Positions 16,301-22,716 of a DNA stretch of 25,670 nucleotides are shown here, piece by piece. Each line of letters starts with the position of its first letter. Within the stretch, counting starts at the first letter, position 1. The translations under genes and the position numbers were made by a program. This DNA is from an uncultured Clostridia bacterium (GTDB taxonomy: Bacteria; Bacillota; Clostridia; UBA1381; UMGS1253), in contig CAKSHP010000028.1 in NCBI GenBank assembly GCA_934457145.1, positions 1 through 25,670 on the forward strand, in the 5' to 3' direction. The notes beneath the pieces are model-generated. The model saw only the letters and a list, made by a program, of their open reading frames with translations, did no database searches and had not been told where the DNA came from.

Positions 16301-17368
16301 ATAATTGTAAGAGAGGATAACAGCATACAGTTAAGCAAAAACGTAACGCTTGATATGAGCATAGCAAAGGATCCCGAGACGGAAGATACAAGAAAGTTTT
16401 ATGAAATAAGCGTTTCGTCAAGCGACGGAAGTGTTTTTGTAAACGGCGAGGACAAGGGCAGCGCATATACGGGCCAGCATGAAACCGGAGATGTGATAAC
16501 GCTTAAGACAGCCGGCGAAGGAGAGTTTTTATACTGGATAGACATGGCTGACAGAAAGATTATATCTAAAAACGAAAGCTTTGACTTCACGGTTGGCACG
16601 GCAAAGACGATTGCGGCGGTTTATGCGCAGAAGAATGCGGCATTTGTAACGTTTACAAGCCTTGGTACAACGGTTTTGGCAGCCGGCGAGGCGCAAAGCT
16701 TTAATGTTCCGAAAGATCCTTATGTTTACGGTTATGAGTTTGCGGGCTGGTATGACGAAAAAGATAAATTAAGCGCATACAAGTCGGGCGATTTGGTAAC
16801 AGATGCTAAAAATGAAAGCTACAAATCCGGATTTGTGAGAAAAGAAACAAAATACAAAATAACCGTTAACGGTGAGGAAAAGACATATTTGTATAACGAT
16901 AAAGTAACTGTTATTGCAGAAGCAAAGAAAGACGGAAAGGCGTTTTCGCACTGGGAAAAGGACGGAAAAATTGTTTCATATGATTTACAATACGGATTTT
17001 ATGCAAACGAAGACAGCGCGGTAAATGCGGTTTACGGAGAAAGTGCAGAAAGTAAGAATGTTTTGGTTATGGCAAATCCGGTAATGGCAGACAAAACAAG
17101 AATTGCGTTCTTTGCGGAAAGAAATATTGCATCTGACTGCGAGATAATCGAAACGGGTGTGATTATGGGAAAAGCTGCGGGCTTAACGCTTGACAACGCA
17201 GATATAAAGGCAGCTGCAAAGAGCAAGGAGCAAAAAGGACAGTTTACTGTAAGAAAGAAAGGCGTTGTATCGGGCGATGTGTGGTACGGCAGAGCATATG
17301 TAATCTATCGTGACAGCACAGGCGAAATAGTGACAATTTATTCAAACGAGGTTTTTAAAACAATTTAA
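10340..17368 (+). CDS. Giant secreted multimodular alpha/beta-hydrolase-like protein (paralog B)
   Basis: The 2342-residue paralog of the upstream gene has the same order of parts. A signal peptide (1-24, LSFA|DD) precedes an alpha/beta-hydrolase-like head to about 515, with GASKQG (Ser353) and GHA (His483). An Ig-like domain lies at about 517-615. DNRLRE/CBM96-like modules occur at about 620-728, 931-1095 and 1718-1882, and CBM_4_9-like modules at about 735-917, 1100-1258, 1275-1488 and 1494-1715. The shared C-terminal block covers about 2013-2342. It lacks the second copy of the module duplicated in paralog A, which accounts for most of the 215-residue difference. The start is GTG 10340 after GAGAGGAAG; the ATG at 10333 is out of frame. 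Heads of the two proteins are roughly half identical by eye, while the C-terminal DNA is identical over 450 bp. It is likely a second extracellular glycan-binding esterase with another specificity; the activity is inferred. Confidence 0.85.
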   Translation: MKKFLSMVLCLCMIISCVPILSFADDAPSGGIDGLESYLKFQTTLQNDGYIGIPVDIYTYYNEEFNPDKDTTVIFYVINTNTERVGMESDYNILNDLINNKGYICIVADFKNNPKAVRPDLDYSMLKLQDKAASLKNGIAHVSASENSFVLPAGYSITLGEYYWSIDKHGADGCLEQIVNVWNNDFKSVKANKVINYKSGTTKKVSETTAETIYDCVKPDGSPIDMDLRMDIIYPVKPKNKVPVYMNASSWETRAGGILHNAISYGFLFSGYALAVYDYCYVPMARDDHYGYFDGDGMGSFGYVTGDNCTYSLGVYTNMKSDTAAVRKLRYLADTEPEKYAFDVNKFGVYGASKQGNCLKLGAKHPEKLAEYRTFEGHHGETRYDNGKTEGDGMGENGSDIIRGGEPQPWLTYKDGSEIPSNVQFVYGAVGSGYEDISEGHAPTFNSGSMQDNSYQDFYPAIVGALRKYNIPSICLSFKTLGHAYVKYINDNDYGINGYNAFFDLANYYLKDEGARVEYIDYHADKNDMDAKAKITFKFSGEVGESEVRKIVIKNKLNGEIAEGSYSSEFGDTEWTFEPHNLKGGCEYSVYVPETIVCKNGKKLKESKHDSFKVKPEVMQKACEISSDSGMTLLKTDSKNDAVYFVFDKTDFSDQTSVYLRFSVTNDAANTVLIYAIEQIDETDIKNSEAGELLGEAVLTGKGDYEIDVTDYVKSLNGKKPGFILKAKDNKQTKTIALYDFESSEVGDTKVSDIVLWKYAECAVTDEKNTSDGGSKSLKVSYMKNNNWKNGLYHVWTDRLNRTVNIYKLIKKSGLDATDMGRKFKISFNIFDERERSVMYLLTPYGSSDYSKIDFKSDKYTQKTKAGEWKNFSFDYRIDEEIETKINKQDLGIWLYSATAEEKNRCAYIDDIKAEEQIDEVNICSAENEGAFAPSLVLHPADKTTLYASKAEYVNSTEKNTEGSDSIFVSGRAKTIDKDICKTYIKLDLSNYDGDRAYFGFETAEGNEGSLYVYAITDKNLQNWNENSINYFNAPANDRFGFGVNEKKCFTVAPIANYEVSGKKEYVTDITNAAKTAKAAGSGYITLVFACASKQNKSVNTEDFNSEFLKTGVYPGGGLSAYGRDDKNNRSGKSGYSYYMTCGQYGYERLRIDIANYKKITEADIGKSFRVTYYVKSNMAGTYENSLTQRINTSFKQKTVQTIAEAGKWQKMTYDFTLTSNEVVDVSDPDNKVAALLDFEKLSPGQTIYIDDMTLELSGGGKINITPLENFSVPKTVSVIDFDDWNVGKVDKKNFNREVNDVKAIGVSGFEADTRAEITTAFDTTGGGKSFLFVPNKNYNRLKFYNIFDHNLTADDVGRTVNISFKARSDKQGNFYYGLMSSIQRDNSGSYLVCDGFEPDTQDYAEKFYKTSYTGKIEEKDVGKWKTYSFDVTVDEEMLAKKIYQKTNTDNKYDIAIALLGMRPEKDLVGANIYIDDICVTEKDETAAEVENPYSYYQDFENVSKAASVEVGDGREICYMLDGKYYYNNKADKPNPPGSKYVGFIDKSEISDEQNYTEGGAKSLKFTSHVSWNRFKLANAVKTDADGNVDASQAGKTYEFSFYARGNMAKSLKLGLVADNTSSLKYDNGNWCSDYQYKPQTVTLNSADTWQKITYTVVIDDVIISKGLKNFGIFPVFDQKLTDTEIDIDGTKYIYRDPSNTAVVYIDDFYAHEAVPGEKNIMKVCAKASISGSGAVNKNILTAAGEKSSDNVKYINKAYVKFDGGEYDKTLEAVLSFEAEKAKNKKLNLWMITTGEYPENLTYENAPASEEDEQMKLPEVYGGTPIQFDLNEEGVYSADVTDYVKNNSGRDYIFAFTGEETGGSECVFDYQNGRFTEGMDYILLGENSSAAIENGALKASGAVGLLNAFGQDEAAEVGGRYAVSADVCAASDGEITIAASDRNGEIKESASYSLTAGVLQNIKLDFTAQSDDICTIVITGTDITADNIIVREDNSIQLSKNVTLDMSIAKDPETEDTRKFYEISVSSSDGSVFVNGEDKGSAYTGQHETGDVITLKTAGEGEFLYWIDMADRKIISKNESFDFTVGTAKTIAAVYAQKNAAFVTFTSLGTTVLAAGEAQSFNVPKDPYVYGYEFAGWYDEKDKLSAYKSGDLVTDAKNESYKSGFVRKETKYKITVNGEEKTYLYNDKVTVIAEAKKDGKAFSHWEKDGKIVSYDLQYGFYANEDSAVNAVYGESAESKNVLVMANPVMADKTRIAFFAERNIASDCEIIETGVIMGKAAGLTLDNADIKAAAKSKEQKGQFTVRKKGVVSGDVWYGRAYVIYRDSTGEIVTIYSNEVFKTI
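16376..16825 (+). repeat. 450-bp block identical to 8999-9448
   Basis: This is the second member of the perfectly identical pair. It begins at the GAG codon of E2013 in paralog B and ends just before the first mismatch at 16826 (T here, G at 9449). Confidence 0.95.
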
Positions 17369-17370
17369 AA
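17288..17370 (+). repeat. 83-bp block identical to 9911-9993
   Basis: This is the second member of the identical gene-end pair, covering the last codons and the TAA. Confidence 0.93.
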
Positions 17371-17392
17371 TTTCACATTTCTTCCTTTTTGG

Positions 17393-17427
17393 ACGGAGAA
17401 CGGCAAAATGTCGTTCTCCGTTTGTTT
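17393..17427 (+). terminator. Intrinsic terminator of paralog B gene
   Basis: A 13-bp stem (17393-17405 with 17409-17421, one G-U pair, loop AAA) is followed by TTTGTTT. It is clearly homologous to the terminator after paralog A. The base differences between them keep all pairs formed (G-C or A-T versus G-U exchanges). Confidence 0.88.
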
Positions 17428-17538
17428 ACACAAAAATAAAATTTTTAGCCGCTGCTTTAAAAAGAGCGTTGGCATGTCGCCAAAACAATTCATAAAACAA
17501 GCATATATCATATAGCCTGTATAAATTTATTTTTCTAA

Positions 17539-17580
17539 AAAAAGCGTTTTGCCGGCTGTGTTAACGGGCGGGGCGTTTTT
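17539..17580 (+). terminator. Orphan terminator-like hairpin
   Basis: AAAAA-(G)-CG-TTTT-GCC at 17539-17553 pairs with GGC-GGGG-CG-TTTTT at 17567-17580. The stem has four consecutive U-G pairs and a 13-base loop. Because of the wobble pairs it folds only as plus-strand RNA. It may back up the preceding terminator or end a short RNA. Confidence 0.55.
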
Positions 17581-17695
17581 GTGCGTATCATATATTAGTT
17601 TAAGGCAAAATGGATAAAATATTGTGGTTTTTATTATAAAAAGGAAAAAACCGCTTAAAAAAATTAAATAATGAGTTAAAGAGGTGAAAAAACAC

Positions 17696-17724
17696 TTGAT
17701 AAATTTAAGCAAATAGGATAAAAT
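17696..17724 (+). promoter_or_regulatory. Promoter of the pgi gene
   Basis: TTGATA (17696-17701), a 17-bp spacer and TAAAAT (17719-17724). The predicted start is near 17731, and AAGGTGG at 17751-17757 is the ribosome binding site. Confidence 0.72.
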
Positions 17725-17765
17725 ATCATGGGAATGATAAGATTAATTATAAGGTGGTTTTGAAA

Positions 17766-19115
17766 ATGGCAATAGGATTTGATTATTCAAATGCAAAGAA
17801 TTTTTTGAAGGAAAATGAAATCGGATATTTAAAAAACATGGTGAGCGCAGCGCATAAGCAGCTTCATGACAAGAGCGGCGCCGGCAATGATTTTTTAGGC
17901 TGGCTTGAGCTTCCGGAAAACTATGATAAAGAAGAGTTTGACCGCATTAAAAAAGCTGCAAAGAAAATTCAGGACAGCTGCGAAGTTTTGGTTGTTATAG
18001 GTATAGGCGGTTCGTATCTCGGAGCAAGAGCCGTTATTGAGGCTATGCGCCACAGCTTTTACAATTGCGTTTCAAAAGATGTCAGAAAAACTCCCGAGAT
18101 ATATTTTGCGGGAAATTCGATAAGCTCAACATATCTTTGCGATTTGATTGAAACTATAGGCGACAGAGATTTTTGCATAAACGTTATTTCAAAGTCGGGC
18201 ACAACAACGGAGCCTGCGGTTGCTTTTCGTATTTTCAAAGAGCTTTGCGAGAAGAAGTACGGAAAAGAAGGCGCAAAAGAGAGAATTTTTGCAACTACCG
18301 ACAAGGCAAGAGGTGCGCTTAAAAATCTTTGCAACGAAGAAGGTTATGAAACATTTGTTATTCCGGATGACGTTGGCGGAAGATTCAGCGTTCTTACGGC
18401 TGTGGGGCTTTTGCCGATAGCTGTGAGCGGAGCTGATATAGACGCTTTAATGGCAGGCGCTAAAGAAGGTATGGACGAATTTTCAAATGATGATATTGAT
18501 AAAAATATCTGCTATCAGTATGCAGCGATAAGAAATGCATTTTACAACAAGGGCAAGAGCATTGAAATGATGATTAACTATGAGCCGAGTCTGCATTACT
18601 TTTCCGAGTGGTTTAAGCAGCTTTACGGAGAAAGCGAAGGCAAAGACGGCAAGGGTATCTTCCCGGCAGCGGCAGATTTTTCAACGGATCTTCACTCCAT
18701 GGGACAGTATATCCAGGACGGACAGAGAATTCTTTTCGAAACAGTGTTAAACGTTGAAAACCCGAGAAAAGATATTACAATAAAAGAAGATGCGGCAAAT
18801 GTTGACGGTCTTAACTTCCTTGCGGGAAAAACTATGGACTTTGTTAACAAAAAGGCATTTTTGGGAACTGTTTTGGCGCATACGGACGGCAACATACCGA
18901 ACCTTGTTATAAACATTGAAAAGCTTGATGAGTTTAACATTGGCAAGCTTATATACTTTTTCGAAAAGGCTTGCGGCATAAGCGGATATTTGCTTGGTGT
19001 TAATCCGTTTGACCAGCCGGGAGTTGAAGCATATAAAAAGAATATGTTTGCACTTTTGGGCAAGCCCGGATATGAAGATAAAAAAGACGAGCTTGAAAAA
19101 AGACTTTCAAAATAA
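17766..19115 (+). CDS. pgi: Glucose-6-phosphate isomerase
   Basis: The 449-residue protein interconverts glucose-6-phosphate and fructose-6-phosphate in glycolysis and gluconeogenesis, in the cytoplasm. Recognisable family segments include VVIGIGGSYLGARA near the start, ISKSGTTTEPA (sugar-phosphate binding) and LYGESEGKDGKG. Glu289 in the last segment and His310 (DLHSMGQ) correspond to the known catalytic pair, and a Lys lies in the C-terminal GVEAYKKNMFALLG segment. The length fits the short form found in Firmicutes. An in-frame GTG at 17754 is inside the ribosome binding site, so the ATG at 17766 is chosen. It has its own promoter; no clear terminator is seen directly after it. Confidence 0.97.
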   Translation: MAIGFDYSNAKNFLKENEIGYLKNMVSAAHKQLHDKSGAGNDFLGWLELPENYDKEEFDRIKKAAKKIQDSCEVLVVIGIGGSYLGARAVIEAMRHSFYNCVSKDVRKTPEIYFAGNSISSTYLCDLIETIGDRDFCINVISKSGTTTEPAVAFRIFKELCEKKYGKEGAKERIFATTDKARGALKNLCNEEGYETFVIPDDVGGRFSVLTAVGLLPIAVSGADIDALMAGAKEGMDEFSNDDIDKNICYQYAAIRNAFYNKGKSIEMMINYEPSLHYFSEWFKQLYGESEGKDGKGIFPAAADFSTDLHSMGQYIQDGQRILFETVLNVENPRKDITIKEDAANVDGLNFLAGKTMDFVNKKAFLGTVLAHTDGNIPNLVINIEKLDEFNIGKLIYFFEKACGISGYLLGVNPFDQPGVEAYKKNMFALLGKPGYEDKKDELEKRLSK

Positions 19116-19235
19116 AAAAACGCAAAATTTGTTTACTCTATACAAAAACATATATTAAAAATTATTAATAATACCGTTTAAAAACGTTTTTTAATGATAA
19201 TTTTGTATCTTTTGAAATAAAATTTTAACAAAGAC

Positions 19236-19264
19236 TTGAATTCTTTTGGTTAATATGATATACT
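19236..19264 (+). promoter_or_regulatory. Promoter of the small P-loop gene
   Basis: TTGAAT (19236-19241), a 17-bp spacer and TATACT (19259-19264). The predicted start is near 19271, leaving a leader of about 100 nt that contains GCCGG-rich short repeats but no riboswitch class I recognise. Confidence 0.75.
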
Positions 19265-19373
19265 AACTGTAATCAAATGCCGGATGCCGGTGCGGCTTTG
19301 GCAAAAAAGAATGCGGTTGTTTTGGGTAAAACAGGCGCTGTCTTTATTAAAAATATTTTAAGGGGGAATTGCA

Positions 19374-19784
19374 ATGATTAAAGTTTTAATCGGTAAAAAA
19401 GGTTCGGGAAAAACAAAAACTCTTATCGATTCGGTGAACAATGCGGCGCAGAAAGCGGAGGGAAATGTTGTTTATATCAGTTCCGATACGAAAAGGCATA
19501 TGTTTGATATAAAGCACAGCGTACGCCTTGTGGATACGTCGGCGTTTGTTATTAAGACTTATGATGAGTTTTACGGATTTTTGTGCGGACTTATTTCAAA
19601 TAACTTTGACATTACGAACATATATGTTGACAGTATTTTCAAAATTGTGGGAGATACGTTAGAGGGAATGGACAAATTCTTTGAAGATGTTGAAAATCTT
19701 TGCGAGAACTATAATATTGATTTTATGTTTACGCTCAGCATGGAGGCAGCCGGAGCGCCGGAGTATATCAAAAAATATTTATAA
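19374..19784 (+). CDS. Small P-loop NTPase-like protein of unknown function
   Basis: The 136-residue protein begins directly with a beta strand and a Walker A motif, GKKGSGKT (residues 7-14, Lys13). A Walker B-like strand NIYVDS with Asp86 follows, and FMFTLSME near 117-124 could be a sensor strand. The size and order resemble a minimal RecA or AAA-like core, shorter than usual ATPases. There is no signal peptide or membrane helix. Similar short ATP-binding proteins exist in Clostridia without assigned function, and some are labelled PilT-like only because of the P-loop. The AAGGGGG site before ATG 19374 supports this start. It is a single-gene unit between pgi and thrC, with its own promoter and a terminator after it, so context gives no functional hint. 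Confidence 0.8.
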   Translation: MIKVLIGKKGSGKTKTLIDSVNNAAQKAEGNVVYISSDTKRHMFDIKHSVRLVDTSAFVIKTYDEFYGFLCGLISNNFDITNIYVDSIFKIVGDTLEGMDKFFEDVENLCENYNIDFMFTLSMEAAGAPEYIKKYL

Positions 19785-19796
19785 ATTTGCATAAAG

Positions 19797-19843
19797 CTTC
19801 GGTTTTGTGCAAAAACGGCAGAATTACTGCCGTGCGCACGAAG
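19797..19843. other. Extended imperfect hairpin after the P-loop gene
   Basis: ACGGCAG (19815-19821) pairs perfectly with CTGCCGT (19827-19833) around an AATTA loop. Outer segments GTGC/GCAC and GCTTC/GAAGC extend it with internal loops. No U tract follows on the plus strand. It could be RNA processing structure or part of a two-hairpin terminator. Confidence 0.45.
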
Positions 19844-19853
19844 CAAAACAATG

Positions 19854-19889
19854 CCGCTGTGTATGATTTGTTATGCGCAGCGGTTTTTT
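19854..19889 (+). terminator. Intrinsic terminator before thrC
   Basis: An 11-bp stem (19854-19864 with 19873-19883, two G-U pairs) is followed by six T (19884-19889). It separates the P-loop gene from thrC, or may act as an attenuator if transcripts run into thrC. Confidence 0.8.
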
Positions 19890-19896
19890 GATTATA

Positions 19897-19923
19897 TTGC
19901 AATTTCCCGACAAATAATATAAA
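19897..19923 (+). promoter_or_regulatory. Possible promoter of thrC
   Basis: TTGCAA (19897-19902), a short 15-bp spacer and TATAAA (19918-19923). The spacing is suboptimal, but it is the best candidate between the terminator and the gene. Confidence 0.35.
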
Positions 19924-19980
19924 AAATGATTTTGTTGTTTGCCTATGGCAGCAGCAGTTTAAACCGGAGGTAAATTTCAG

Positions 19981-21480
19981 ATGGAATATCAAAGCACGAG
20001 AAACAGCGAGGTTAGCGTGAGCGCCGCATATGCGATTAAAACAGGGCTTTCGGCAGACGGCGGACTTTTTGTTCCGAAGAGTTTTCCGAAATTTTCTGTT
20101 GATTTTATCGGCGAGCTTTCAAAAATGAACTATAACGAAAGAGCCTGTGCAGTGTTTAAAGAGTTTTTAGGCGATTTTTCTTTGGAAGAGATAAAAGCTT
20201 GCGTTGACAAGGCTTACAACAAAGAAAATTTTGAAACCGAAAATATTGCGCCTGTGTATAAGCTTGATGACAAAGTTTATGTATTGGAGCTTTGGCATGG
20301 TCCGACGTGTGCATTTAAGGACATGGCGCTTCAGATATTGCCGCATCTTTTAACAAAGTCTGCAAAAAAGTGCAATTCGGATAAAGAAATTGTTATTTTG
20401 GTTGCAACCTCCGGAGATACCGGAAAGGCTGCGCTTGAGGGGTTTGCAGATGTTGAGGGTACAAGAATATTTGTATTTTACCCGCAGGACGGCGTTAGCG
20501 AAATTCAAAAATTGCAGATGATTACCCAGGAGGGAAACAATGTTTCGGTGTGTGCTGTTAAGGGCAATTTTGACGACGCACAGACCGGCGTTAAAAAAAT
20601 ATTTACGGATAAAGAGTATGCACAAAAGCTTTCACAGAACGGCTTTGAGCTTTCGAGCGCAAATTCGATTAATTGGGGACGTCTTATGCCGCAGATTGTT
20701 TATTATTTCAGCGCATATGCAGATATGCTCAAAAACGACGAGATAAAGCTTGGCGACAAAGTTAACTTTACCGTACCTACAGGCAACTTCGGCGACATTT
20801 TGGCAGGATATTATGCAATGAAAATGGGGCTTCCGGTAAATAAATTTATATGTGCGTCAAATGAAAATAATGTTTTAACCGATTTTATAAAAACAGGAGT
20901 GTATGACAGAAACCGCAAGTTTTATCAGACAACCTCGCCGTCTATGGATATATTGGTATCAAGCAATCTGGAAAGGCTTTTGTTTGATATGTATCAAAGC
21001 TCCGACGAGGTGGCAAAGCTTATGGATAAGCTGTCATCTGACGGAGTGTATATGGTGTCGGAAGAGGTTATAAATAAGATAAAGAAACATTTTTGGGCAG
21101 GTTTTGCAGATGATAACGAAACAGCCTCTGCAATAAAGGACACGGACGAAAAATACAGCTATGTTATGGATACGCATACCGCAGTCGGAAAAAAGGTTTA
21201 CGACAAATATAAGGCCGAAACGGGCGATGAGACAAAGACTGTGATTTTATCCACGGCAAGTCCGTTTAAGTTTAATCAAAGCGTGCTTATAGCGCTTGAC
21301 GGTGCAGCGGCGGTTGCGGGCAAGGACGAGTTTGAGCTTTTGGAGCTTTTGTCTGAGCGCAGCGATATGAAGATACCGGCTTCGCTTGCAGGACTTAAAA
21401 ATAAAACGCGTTTGTTTAACACATCGTGCGAAAAAGAACAGATGAAAAATGTTGTAAACGAATTTTTAAATATCGGATAA
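19981..21480 (+). CDS. thrC: Threonine synthase
   Basis: The 499-residue PLP enzyme converts O-phosphohomoserine to threonine and phosphate, the last step of threonine biosynthesis. The family N-terminus is present (MEYQSTRN..., TGLSADGGLFVP). The PLP lysine is Lys113 in HGPTCAFKDMALQ. The ATSGDTGKAA segment (about 142-151) and the PTGNFGDILAGYYA segment contact the cofactor. Length fits the longer bacterial threonine synthase class. The start at ATG 19981 follows GGAGG at good spacing. No thrA, thrB or other pathway genes are in view. No T-box motif (AGGGTGGNACCGCG-like) is present upstream, so regulation by tRNA is not supported. Confidence 0.96.
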   Translation: MEYQSTRNSEVSVSAAYAIKTGLSADGGLFVPKSFPKFSVDFIGELSKMNYNERACAVFKEFLGDFSLEEIKACVDKAYNKENFETENIAPVYKLDDKVYVLELWHGPTCAFKDMALQILPHLLTKSAKKCNSDKEIVILVATSGDTGKAALEGFADVEGTRIFVFYPQDGVSEIQKLQMITQEGNNVSVCAVKGNFDDAQTGVKKIFTDKEYAQKLSQNGFELSSANSINWGRLMPQIVYYFSAYADMLKNDEIKLGDKVNFTVPTGNFGDILAGYYAMKMGLPVNKFICASNENNVLTDFIKTGVYDRNRKFYQTTSPSMDILVSSNLERLLFDMYQSSDEVAKLMDKLSSDGVYMVSEEVINKIKKHFWAGFADDNETASAIKDTDEKYSYVMDTHTAVGKKVYDKYKAETGDETKTVILSTASPFKFNQSVLIALDGAAAVAGKDEFELLELLSERSDMKIPASLAGLKNKTRLFNTSCEKEQMKNVVNEFLNIG

Positions 21481-21487
21481 ATAAAAA

Positions 21488-21520
21488 AGCGGTCGAAACT
21501 AAAGTTTCGGCTGTTTTTTT
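21488..21520 (+). terminator. Terminator of thrC
   Basis: A 12-bp stem containing three G-U pairs (21488-21499 with 21504-21515, loop TAAA) is followed by a run of T to 21520. It lies 8 bp after the thrC stop. Confidence 0.82.
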
Positions 21521-21547
21521 CGGCTGAAAATTTTAAAACTGTAAAAA

Positions 21548-21586
21548 GACAGATGCTTCAAAAACTGAAACATCTGCCTTTTTTAT
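21548..21586. terminator. Second, probably bidirectional terminator between thrC and kdgK
   Basis: CAGATG (21550-21555) pairs with CATCTG (21571-21576), extended by inner TTC/GAA. T runs follow on both strands (21579-21584 on plus, TCTTTTT on minus), so it can end the kdgK transcript as well as back up thrC. Confidence 0.7.
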
Positions 21587-21657
21587 GCATAGTCAATTGT
21601 ATGTATCGAAAATGTGTATAAAAGGTTAAAAGACATACAAGCCTGTGTGTTTTTTTG

Positions 21658-22680
21658 TTATCTTTGAACGCGTCCGGAGCCGTCGCCGCCTGCCAAAGCC
21701 AAAACTTCTTTAACGGAAACGAGGTTAAAGTCGCCTTCGATTGAGTGCTTGAGGCATGATGCTGCAACAGCAAACTCGATAGTATCCTGCATTGAATAGT
21801 CATTTAACAATGCATAGATAAGTCCGCCGCCGAAACTGTCGCCGCCGCCGACACGGTCAACAATGTTGATGTGATACTTTTTGGATTTATAAAAATCTTT
21901 GCCGTCATAAAGCATTGCTGCCCAGTTGTTTACTGATGCCGAAATGCTTTCGCGCAATGTGATAGCAACTTTCTTTGCGCCGAAACGCTCTGTGAGCTGA
22001 CGTGCAACATCTTTATAACCTTCGTCGGAAATCTGACCGGAGGTGATGTCGGTGCCGGTAGCCTTTATGCCGAACACTTTTTCAGCGTCTTCTTCGTTTG
22101 CTATTATAACGTCAACATACTCCATAAGCTTGCCCATAACTTTTCCGGCTTTTTCGCTTGTCCAAAGCTTTTTGCGGAAGTTTAAGTCGCAGCTTACCGT
22201 AACGCCGTTTTCCTTTGCGGCTTTGCAAGCTTCAAGGCAAATATCTGCGCAGCTATCGGAAAGAGCGGGGGAAATGCCTGTAAAGTGGAACCAATCAGCT
22301 CCGTCAAAGATTTTCTTCCAGTCAAAATCTTCGCTTTTTGCAAGAGCGATTGCGCTGTTTGCACGGTCGTAAATAACCTGAGATGCGCGCTGAGATGCGC
22401 CCTTTTCAACAAAATAAATGCCTACTCTGTCGCCGCCTCTTGTTATAAGGCTTGTGTCAACGCCGACTTTTTTGAGTTCTGCAATACAAGTGTCTGCAAT
22501 GGGGTTTTCGGGAAGCTTTGTAACAAACTTTGCGTCTATGCCGTAGTTTGCTAAAGATACGGCAACGTTTGCCTCGCCGCCGCCGAATGTCATCTCAAGT
22601 TCCTGAGACTGGATAAATCTTTTGTAGCCCGGAGTTTGAAGTCTGAGCATGATTTCGCCGAATGTAATAACCTTTTTCAT
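21658..22680 (-). CDS. kdgK: 2-dehydro-3-deoxygluconokinase (PfkB family)
   Basis: The 340-residue sugar kinase phosphorylates 2-keto-3-deoxygluconate to KDPG with ATP. PfkB hallmarks are the N-terminal GGGEANVA (33-40), characteristic of KDG kinases, and the C-terminal DRVGGGDSFGGG (275-286) with catalytic base Asp281. An upstream in-frame ATG at 22692 overlaps the GGAG ribosome binding site of the ATG at 22680, so 22680 is chosen. It follows the aldolase gene after 36 bp and is certainly cotranscribed. Together they carry out the last two steps of hexuronate, and hence pectin or glucuronate, breakdown. A different 2-keto sugar kinase substrate is possible, but the neighbour makes KDG most likely. 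Confidence 0.93.
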   Translation of the reverse strand: MKKVITFGEIMLRLQTPGYKRFIQSQELEMTFGGGEANVAVSLANYGIDAKFVTKLPENPIADTCIAELKKVGVDTSLITRGGDRVGIYFVEKGASQRASQVIYDRANSAIALAKSEDFDWKKIFDGADWFHFTGISPALSDSCADICLEACKAAKENGVTVSCDLNFRKKLWTSEKAGKVMGKLMEYVDVIIANEEDAEKVFGIKATGTDITSGQISDEGYKDVARQLTERFGAKKVAITLRESISASVNNWAAMLYDGKDFYKSKKYHINIVDRVGGGDSFGGGLIYALLNDYSMQDTIEFAVAASCLKHSIEGDFNLVSVKEVLALAGGDGSGRVQR

Positions 22681-22716
22681 AATAATCTCCATTCCGCCGT
22701 TTTTTACGGCACTGTT

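Larger units (their letters stand above)
17431..17765. other. Intergenic region with no gene seen
   Basis: The stretch between the paralog B terminator and the isomerase gene is A+T-rich and holds no credible coding sequence. It contains an additional terminator-like hairpin (17539-17580) and the isomerase promoter (17696-17724). Confidence 0.6.

Noticed and set aside
19271..19373. Riboswitch in the leader of the P-loop gene
   Set aside because: The leader has short GCCGG repeats but none of the conserved cores of riboswitch classes I could recall.
19785..19980. T-box or threonine attenuator before thrC
   Set aside because: No T-box sequence and no threonine-rich leader peptide are present. 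The hairpins are better explained as the end of the preceding gene.
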